NCBI GenBank assembly: GCA_022649305.1
Contig: JALCNW010000032.1
Coordinates: forward strand, 1 to 44,464
Length of the DNA: 44,464 bases
From: Enterobacter sp.
Lineage (GTDB): Bacteria; Pseudomonadota; Gammaproteobacteria; Enterobacterales; Enterobacteriaceae
Reading direction: 5' to 3'
Within the stretch, counting starts at the first letter, position 1. Each line of letters begins with the position of its first letter. A model generated the notes under the pieces. That model was given only the letters and a program-made list of their open reading frames with translations, had not been told where the DNA came from and did not search any database. The position numbers and the translations under genes were made by a program. Shown in pieces: positions 39,636 through 44,464 of this stretch.

Positions 39636-42175
39636 GCGTTTTCCTCCACCAGAGTCACCGGAATGCGTTCATATGGCGTCGCCGGGCGATGCTGTTCACG
39701 TTCAGGAACAATTTGTACGTTCGGGTCGCGCTGGGTGCTGTTGATGAAGTGTTTGAAGCGAACCTGTGCCGCTGGCGTATTGACGGTCTCGGTCCACTCG
39801 CAAATCACCGCTTCACGCAGGCGTGCAATCTCTTCTTCCAGATGCTCGTTCAGGCCCAGCTTGTCATCGATGATGACTGACTTCAGATACTCGATGCCGC
39901 CTTCCAGATTATCCAGCCATGACGCGGTACGAGTCAGTTTGTCGGCAGTGCGGATGTAGAACATCATAAAGCGATCGAGATACTGCAATAGCGTTTCGCG
40001 ATCGAGGTCTGCTGCCAGCAGGTCAGCGTGACGCGGTTTCATCCCGCCGTTACCACAAACGTACAGGTTCCAGCCTTTCTCAGTCGCGATGATACCCACG
40101 TCTTTACCCTGCGCTTCCGCACATTCGCGGGTACAGCCGGAGACACCGAACTTCATTTTGTGCGGGGTACGAATACCTTTGTATCGGTTTTCCAGCTCCA
40201 CGCCGAAGCCGACGCTATCGCCCACGCCGTAGCGGCACCAGGTGCTGCCGACGCAGGTTTTTGCCATACGCAGCGCTTTGGCATACGCGTGGCCGGTTTC
40301 GAAGCCCGCTTCAATCAGCTGACGCCAGATTTCTGGCAGGTCGTCTTTTTGCGCGCCAAACAGGCCGATACGCTGGGAACCGGTAATTTTGGTGTACAGG
40401 TTAAATTCACGCGCTACGCGACCGACTGCGACCAGGCCTTCGGGGGTAATTTCACCACCGGCAGAGCGTGGGATCACCGAGTAGGTCCCGTCTTTCTGGA
40501 TATTGGCCAGGAAGTTGTCGTTGGTATCCTGCAACGGCGTGTGTTCTGGTTTGAGAACGTATTCATTCCAGCACGAGGCCAGCAGGGAACCGACGGTTGG
40601 CTTACAGACTTCACAGCCATAACCCTGGCCGTGTTTTTCCAGCAGCTCGTTGAAGGATTTGATGCCTTCGACGCGAATGAGGTGGTAGATCTCCTGACGC
40701 GAATAAGCAAAGTGTTCGCACAGGTTGTTGTTTACTTCGATGCCTTGTTTCGCCAGTTCGGCGTTCAGCACCTGAGTCACCAGTGGTATACAGCCGCCGC
40801 AGCCAGTTCCGGCCTTGGTTTCCGCTTTCAGTGCCGCAACGGTATGGCAGCCTTTGTTAATAGCGGCAACCAGCATGCCTTTGGTGACGTCAAAGCAGGA
40901 GCAAATCTGCGCGCTGTCCGGCAGTTTATCGACGCCGATAGAAGGCTTACCGTTAGAGGCATGGGCAGGCAGAATCAGCGCGTCCGGGTTCTCAGGCAGT
41001 TCGATAGCATTCAGCACCAGTTGCAACAGGTTGCCATAATCACTGGTATCGCCGACCAGCACTGCGCCCAGCAGGGTTTTGTTGTCCGGGCTGACGATCA
41101 GACGTTTGTAGACCTCTTTGCTTTCGTCCAGGTAAACGTAGCTACGGGAGTTGGGCGTGCGACCGTGTGCATCACCAATCCCGCCCACATCCACGCCCAA
41201 CAGCTTAAGCTTGGCGCTCATGTCTGCACCGGTAAAGGCGTTTTCATGGCCGAGGATGTGGTCAGCGGTGACCTGCGCCATTTTATAACCCGGTGCGACC
41301 AGGCCATAGACTCGGTTGTCCCAGCTGGCGCATTCGCCGATAGCGTAAATGTCCGGGTCAGAGGTCTGGCAGGCGTTATTAATCATGATGCCGCCGCGCT
41401 GAGCCACGGCCAGACCACATTGGGTCGCCAGTTTGTCGCGCGGGCGGATACCGGTCGAAAAGACGATAAAGTCGACTTCCAGGTCGCTGCCATCGGCAAA
41501 GCGCATGGTTTTGCGCCCTTCAGTGCCTTCCTGCACGATCTCTTTGGTATTTTTGCTGGTGTGAACTTTCACACCCATACTTTCGATTTTACGACGAAGC
41601 TGGTCGCCACCCATGTGGTCGAGCTGCTCGGCCATCAGCATCGGGGCAAATTCGATGACGTGGGTTTCGACGCCTAAGTTTTTCAGTGCGCCAGCGGCTT
41701 CAAGTCCTAACAGACCACCACCCACGACGGCGCCGCGTTTACTGCGGCGTGCGCAGGACTCGATCGCTTTAAGGTCTTCAATGGTACGATATACGAAGCA
41801 ATCCTGTGTTTCTGAGCCTTTGATCGGCGGGATCCACGGGTATGAGCCAGTCGCCATGATCAGCTTGTCGTAAAACACCGTGCGTCCGGCGCTGGAGTGA
41901 ATCACTTTTTCCTGACGGTTGATGGTGATAGCGCGCTCGCCAATCAGCACTTTTACGCCATGCTTCTCGTAATAACCGTCACGGACCAAAGAAAGTTCTT
42001 CAGCGGTGTGGTGGGAGAAGTAGGAGGAAAGGTGCACACGGTCGTATGCTTTACGGGGTTCTTCACAGAAGACGGTAATATCAAACTGAGCGGCGTCAGC
42101 TTTATCGAGAAGGTCCTCAATAAAGCGATGGCCGACCATGCCGTTACCAATAATCGCGAGTCTGACTTTGCTCAT
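39632..42175 (-). CDS. nirB: Nitrite reductase (NADH) large subunit
   Basis: The 847-residue cytoplasmic protein has the E. coli length. It reduces nitrite to ammonium with NADH, detoxifying nitrite under anaerobic growth. It has an N-terminal FAD/NAD region (GNGMVGHRF near residue 10), a BFD-like [2Fe-2S] domain (CSCFDVTKG near residue 425) and a ferredoxin-like siroheme domain. The [4Fe-4S]-siroheme cysteines are Cys641, Cys647, Cys681 and Cys685 (CVGSTWC and CTREC). It is first in nirBDC-cysG, behind an FNR/NarL-type promoter. A 549-codon antisense open frame inside it is treated as a shadow. Confidence 0.98.
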   Translation of the reverse strand: MSKVRLAIIGNGMVGHRFIEDLLDKADAAQFDITVFCEEPRKAYDRVHLSSYFSHHTAEELSLVRDGYYEKHGVKVLIGERAITINRQEKVIHSSAGRTVFYDKLIMATGSYPWIPPIKGSETQDCFVYRTIEDLKAIESCARRSKRGAVVGGGLLGLEAAGALKNLGVETHVIEFAPMLMAEQLDHMGGDQLRRKIESMGVKVHTSKNTKEIVQEGTEGRKTMRFADGSDLEVDFIVFSTGIRPRDKLATQCGLAVAQRGGIMINNACQTSDPDIYAIGECASWDNRVYGLVAPGYKMAQVTADHILGHENAFTGADMSAKLKLLGVDVGGIGDAHGRTPNSRSYVYLDESKEVYKRLIVSPDNKTLLGAVLVGDTSDYGNLLQLVLNAIELPENPDALILPAHASNGKPSIGVDKLPDSAQICSCFDVTKGMLVAAINKGCHTVAALKAETKAGTGCGGCIPLVTQVLNAELAKQGIEVNNNLCEHFAYSRQEIYHLIRVEGIKSFNELLEKHGQGYGCEVCKPTVGSLLASCWNEYVLKPEHTPLQDTNDNFLANIQKDGTYSVIPRSAGGEITPEGLVAVGRVAREFNLYTKITGSQRIGLFGAQKDDLPEIWRQLIEAGFETGHAYAKALRMAKTCVGSTWCRYGVGDSVGFGVELENRYKGIRTPHKMKFGVSGCTRECAEAQGKDVGIIATEKGWNLYVCGNGGMKPRHADLLAADLDRETLLQYLDRFMMFYIRTADKLTRTASWLDNLEGGIEYLKSVIIDDKLGLNEHLEEEIARLREAVICEWTETVNTPAAQVRFKHFINSTQRDPNVQIVPEREQHRPATPYERIPVTLVEENA

Positions 42176-42233
42176 TTTTGCCTCGATTTCTTTTCTATTA
42201 CTGCCTACCTTAACGATTCAGCAAAGGTACTTA

Positions 42234-42247
42234 TTGATGCAAATCAA
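42234..42247. promoter_or_regulatory. FNR site of the nirB promoter
   Basis: TTGAT-GCAA-ATCAA is a perfect FNR consensus site. A centre at -41.5 would put the nirB start near 42199, with AAGGTA as -10, matching the known E. coli class II nirB promoter. It lies 59 bp upstream of the nirB ATG and 169 bp from codA on the other side. Confidence 0.9.
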
Positions 42248-42260
42248 ATACGCCTTCAAC

Positions 42261-42276
42261 TACTCCCTAGTGGGTA
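42261..42276. promoter_or_regulatory. NarL/NarP 7-2-7 site upstream of nirB
   Basis: On the minus strand TACCCAC-TA-GGGAGTA forms two inverted NarL-type heptamers spaced by 2 bp. Its centre is 28 bp upstream of the FNR site (about -69.5), the position known for nitrate/nitrite activation of E. coli nirB. Confidence 0.85.
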
Positions 42277-42337
42277 GATTACTGATTTGTCTGGTTTTTT
42301 ATAAGTAACGGAAATAGCTCGCTTTTCGTGAGCGTCG

Positions 42338-42353
42338 ATTTTGTGTACAAAAT
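42338..42353. promoter_or_regulatory. Palindrome upstream of codA (possible operator)
   Basis: ATTTTGT-GT-ACAAAAT is a perfect 7-2-7 inverted repeat 63 bp before the codA ATG. Its TTGTGTACAA core resembles operators of several GntR-family regulators, but no regulator is assigned. It does not resemble a PurR site. It is the best candidate control element on the codA side of the nirB-codA region. Confidence 0.45.
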
Positions 42354-42415
42354 AGAGCGCTAATTTCTAAAATGGCGTACTCCTAAATTTCAGCAGCGTT
42401 TTTCAGGGGAAAGAG

Positions 42416-43732
42416 ATGTCTACAACACCGCTTTGGCTGGTTCAAAATGTTCGATTGCCAGGTCGAGAAGGGCTTTGGCAAATTGCCATTGAGCAGGGGC
42501 GTTTTGGCGAAATTATCCCGATGGGAGAGGGGCGCGACGAGAGCTATGAGGTTCTGAACGCGCGCGGTGGCCTGGCAATACCGCCGTTTATTGAGCCTCA
42601 TATCCACCTCGATACCACGCAAACTGCCGGTGAGCCGAACTGGAACCAATCCGGGACGTTGTTCGAGGGCATCGAACGCTGGGCGGAACGTAAGGCGCTA
42701 CTGAGCCATGAAGATGTTAAAGCGCGGGCGTGGAAGACGCTGAAGTGGCAGATTGCCAACGGGATCCAGTTTGTGCGTACCCACGTAGACGTTTCTGATC
42801 CAACGCTGACGGCCCTGAAGGCGATGCTGGAAGTGAAGCAAGAGGTCGCTCCGTGGGTCACCCTGCAAATCGTGGCCTTTCCGCAGGAGGGGATCCTCTC
42901 CTACCCCAACGGCGCAGCGTTGCTGGAAGAAGCCTTACACCTGGGTGCGGATGTGGTCGGTGCCATTCCCCACTTTGAGTTCACCCGCGAATACGGCGTG
43001 CAGTCGCTGCATATCGCCTTTGAGCTGGCGAAAAAATATGACCGTCTGCTGGATATTCACTGCGATGAAATTGACGATGAACAATCGCGCTTCGTCGAAA
43101 CGGTCGCCACGCTGGCCTATGAAGCTGGCATCGGTTCGCGCGTGACGGCCAGCCACACCACCGCGATGCACTCCTACAATGGCGCGTATACCTCACGGCT
43201 GTTCCGCCTGCTGAAAATGTCCGGCATTAACTTTGTCGCTAACCCGCTGGTGAACATTCATTTGCAGGGACGTTTTGACGATTATCCGAAGCGTCGGGGC
43301 ATCACTCGCGTGAAGGAGTTGCAGGAGGCGGGTATCAACGTCTGCTTTGGTCATGATGATGTCTTTGACCCGTGGTATCCGTTGGGCACCGGCAACATGC
43401 TACAGGTGCTGCATATGGGGCTGCACGTTTGTCAGATGATGGGTTATCAGCAAATCGACAGTGGCCTCAATCTGATCACCCACAACAGCGCGCGTACTTT
43501 CGGCCTGACTGATTACGGCATTGAAAAGGGCAACCCGGCGAACCTGATTATCCTTCCGGTGGAAAATGGCTTTGAAGCGGTCCGTTGTCAGGTGCCGGTG
43601 CGCTGGTCGATTCGTCAGGGAAGGGTGATTGCGACAACGCAGCTGGCGCAAACGTGGATTCAGACGGATAGCGGGGGAGAAGAGGTGAGTTTTACCAGCA
43701 ATAGCCCCTTCGCTGAGCGCAAAGGGGCCTAG
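42416..43732 (+). CDS. codA: Cytosine deaminase (CodA family)
   Basis: The 438-residue amidohydrolase is strongly similar along its length to E. coli CodA (about 427), with a longer C-terminal tail. It deaminates cytosine to uracil and ammonia with a mononuclear metal (Fe or Zn). Metal and catalytic residues are visible: His62 and His64 in HIHLD, His215 and Glu218 in HCDEID, His247 in SHTTAMH, and Asp314 in FGHDD. The start has AGGGGAAAG upstream. No codB permease is adjacent; downstream is convergent tsgA. A related isocytosine or other substrate cannot be excluded, but all active-site motifs are those of CodA. It is divergent from nirB. Confidence 0.9.
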   Translation: MSTTPLWLVQNVRLPGREGLWQIAIEQGRFGEIIPMGEGRDESYEVLNARGGLAIPPFIEPHIHLDTTQTAGEPNWNQSGTLFEGIERWAERKALLSHEDVKARAWKTLKWQIANGIQFVRTHVDVSDPTLTALKAMLEVKQEVAPWVTLQIVAFPQEGILSYPNGAALLEEALHLGADVVGAIPHFEFTREYGVQSLHIAFELAKKYDRLLDIHCDEIDDEQSRFVETVATLAYEAGIGSRVTASHTTAMHSYNGAYTSRLFRLLKMSGINFVANPLVNIHLQGRFDDYPKRRGITRVKELQEAGINVCFGHDDVFDPWYPLGTGNMLQVLHMGLHVCQMMGYQQIDSGLNLITHNSARTFGLTDYGIEKGNPANLIILPVENGFEAVRCQVPVRWSIRQGRVIATTQLAQTWIQTDSGGEEVSFTSNSPFAERKGA

Positions 43733-43736
43733 AGAC

Positions 43737-44464
43737 TTACTGTGAAGCCGCTACCGTGTTGTGCTGACGGTGGCGGGTCACAAAGCCCAGCACCAGACAC
43801 ATCACAAATACCACCGCGTACAGACCATTAGAGGTTTGCAGCGCCGCCAGCGGGCCGCTGTGCGCCACGATCGGCCCAGTGACCACGAAGGTCAGCATGG
43901 TGCCAATGGTACCGCAGGTCAGAACAAAGTTAACCAGCTTCGGCGAGGCCACTTTGGTCTGCAGGGAGCCGAGCGTAATAATGGAGGTATAAATTGCGCT
44001 GGAGAAGAAACCAAGCGTCAGAATGAACCACACCATATGTTCTGGAGAGCCGTTGATGAACAAATACATCAGCACGGTCGCCAGACCCGCCAGCACGGTC
44101 AGGATGCGTTGCAAATCGAAGAAACGCAGAATGAAGCTAAACGCCCACATCCCGAACATGTAAGACATCCAGAAATCGCTGACCAGCTTGCCCGCGTCAT
44201 TCAGACTCATGCCCAGGCTTTTGGCGTATTCCGGAACCCAGGAGATAAAGCCCAGCTGGCCGAGGATGTAGCACAGGGCGGCAACGGACAGAAACAGCAC
44301 ACCAATCCCCCATTTTTCTTTCGCCACTGGCTCTGAGGTTTCCTGTGCTTTTTTGCCCAGGACCGGAAAGTCGCAGCCGAAGGTCAGAATGAAGATGGCA
44401 ACGTACACCAGGCCGATACACGCATACACCCAGTACCACTCAATGCTGCGAGCCAGCAGAACGG
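43737..44464 (-). CDS. tsgA: MFS transporter TsgA (partial, N-terminus outside)
   Basis: The frame is open to the window end, reading [17 protein letters not shown] at the edge, so about 242 codons of the C-terminal part are present of an expected 390 or so. It has seven or so hydrophobic segments of the major facilitator fold and matches TsgA, a membrane protein named for tellurite/selenite and NaCl effects. Its substrate is unknown. An apparent start at 44429 is only an internal GTG. Its stop lies four bases from the codA stop (convergent), leaving no room for a separate terminator. Confidence 0.92.
   Translation of the reverse strand, partial: VLLARSIEWYWVYACIGLVYVAIFILTFGCDFPVLGKKAQETSEPVAKEKWGIGVLFLSVAALCYILGQLGFISWVPEYAKSLGMSLNDAGKLVSDFWMSYMFGMWAFSFILRFFDLQRILTVLAGLATVLMYLFINGSPEHMVWFILTLGFFSSAIYTSIITLGSLQTKVASPKLVNFVLTCGTIGTMLTFVVTGPIVAHSGPLAALQTSNGLYAVVFVMCLVLGFVTRHRQHNTVAASQ

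Noticed and set aside
40028-41677. 549-codon open frame antisense to nirB
   Set aside because: It lies wholly within nirB, whose motifs are intact. Its translation has no recognisable domain and no convincing ribosome site. Long antisense frames are common opposite GC-rich genes with biased codon use.

Overview
The window is 44.5 kb of conserved chromosomal backbone from a member of the Enterobacteriaceae. Gene order follows the E. coli/Salmonella malPQ to nirBDC-tsgA segment closely, and almost every protein is near-identical in length and motifs to its E. coli counterpart. Differences from E. coli K-12 include a small DUF1471-type gene between bioH and feoC, no yhgA between feoC and yhgF, and a codA-type cytosine deaminase gene between nirB and tsgA. 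These suggest a relative such as Enterobacter, Leclercia, Lelliottia or Citrobacter. The genus cannot be fixed from sequence reading alone. I see no tRNA, rRNA, IS element, prophage, CRISPR array or obvious genomic island.

Layout, left to right: the end of malP and all of malQ (maltodextrin use); gntT (gluconate uptake, two GntR-type operators upstream); nfuA and gntX (Fe-S carrier; ComF-like phosphoribosyltransferase protein), divergent from bioH (biotin synthesis); a small secreted DUF1471 protein; feoABC (ferrous iron uptake, with FNR- and Fur-like sites); yhgF and greB (RNA-binding Tex protein; transcript cleavage factor), divergent from ompR-envZ (osmotic two-component system); pckA (gluconeogenesis), divergent from yhgE (DUF4153 membrane protein); igaA-yrfG-hslR-hslO (Rcs restraint, nucleotidase, heat-shock proteins), divergent from nudE; mrcA (PBP1a), divergent from hofMNOPQ (type IV pilus/DNA-uptake assembly); the dam operon aroK-aroB-damX-dam-rpe-gph-trpS; the small lipoprotein gene yhfL; cysG-nirC-nirD-nirB (nitrite uptake and reduction plus siroheme synthesis); codA; and the end of tsgA.

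The functional links are the usual ones. CysG makes the siroheme used by NirB, and NirC brings in the nitrite. FeoA and FeoC assist FeoB. OmpR and EnvZ share a 4-base gene overlap. HofM-HofQ match the PilM-PilQ set. The last genes of the dam operon are translationally coupled.

Nothing here looks like an undescribed multigene system. The points most worth a second look are small: a palindromic repeat family placed in the same orientation just after the stop codons of yhgF and envZ; a dam gene that stops about eight codons early with a recognisable tail still readable after the stop; a potentially switchable leader structure upstream of aroK; the stand-alone codA gene sharing a 240-bp control region with the FNR/NarL-controlled nirB; and a Ca-binding-like DxNxDG motif in the tail of YhgE.
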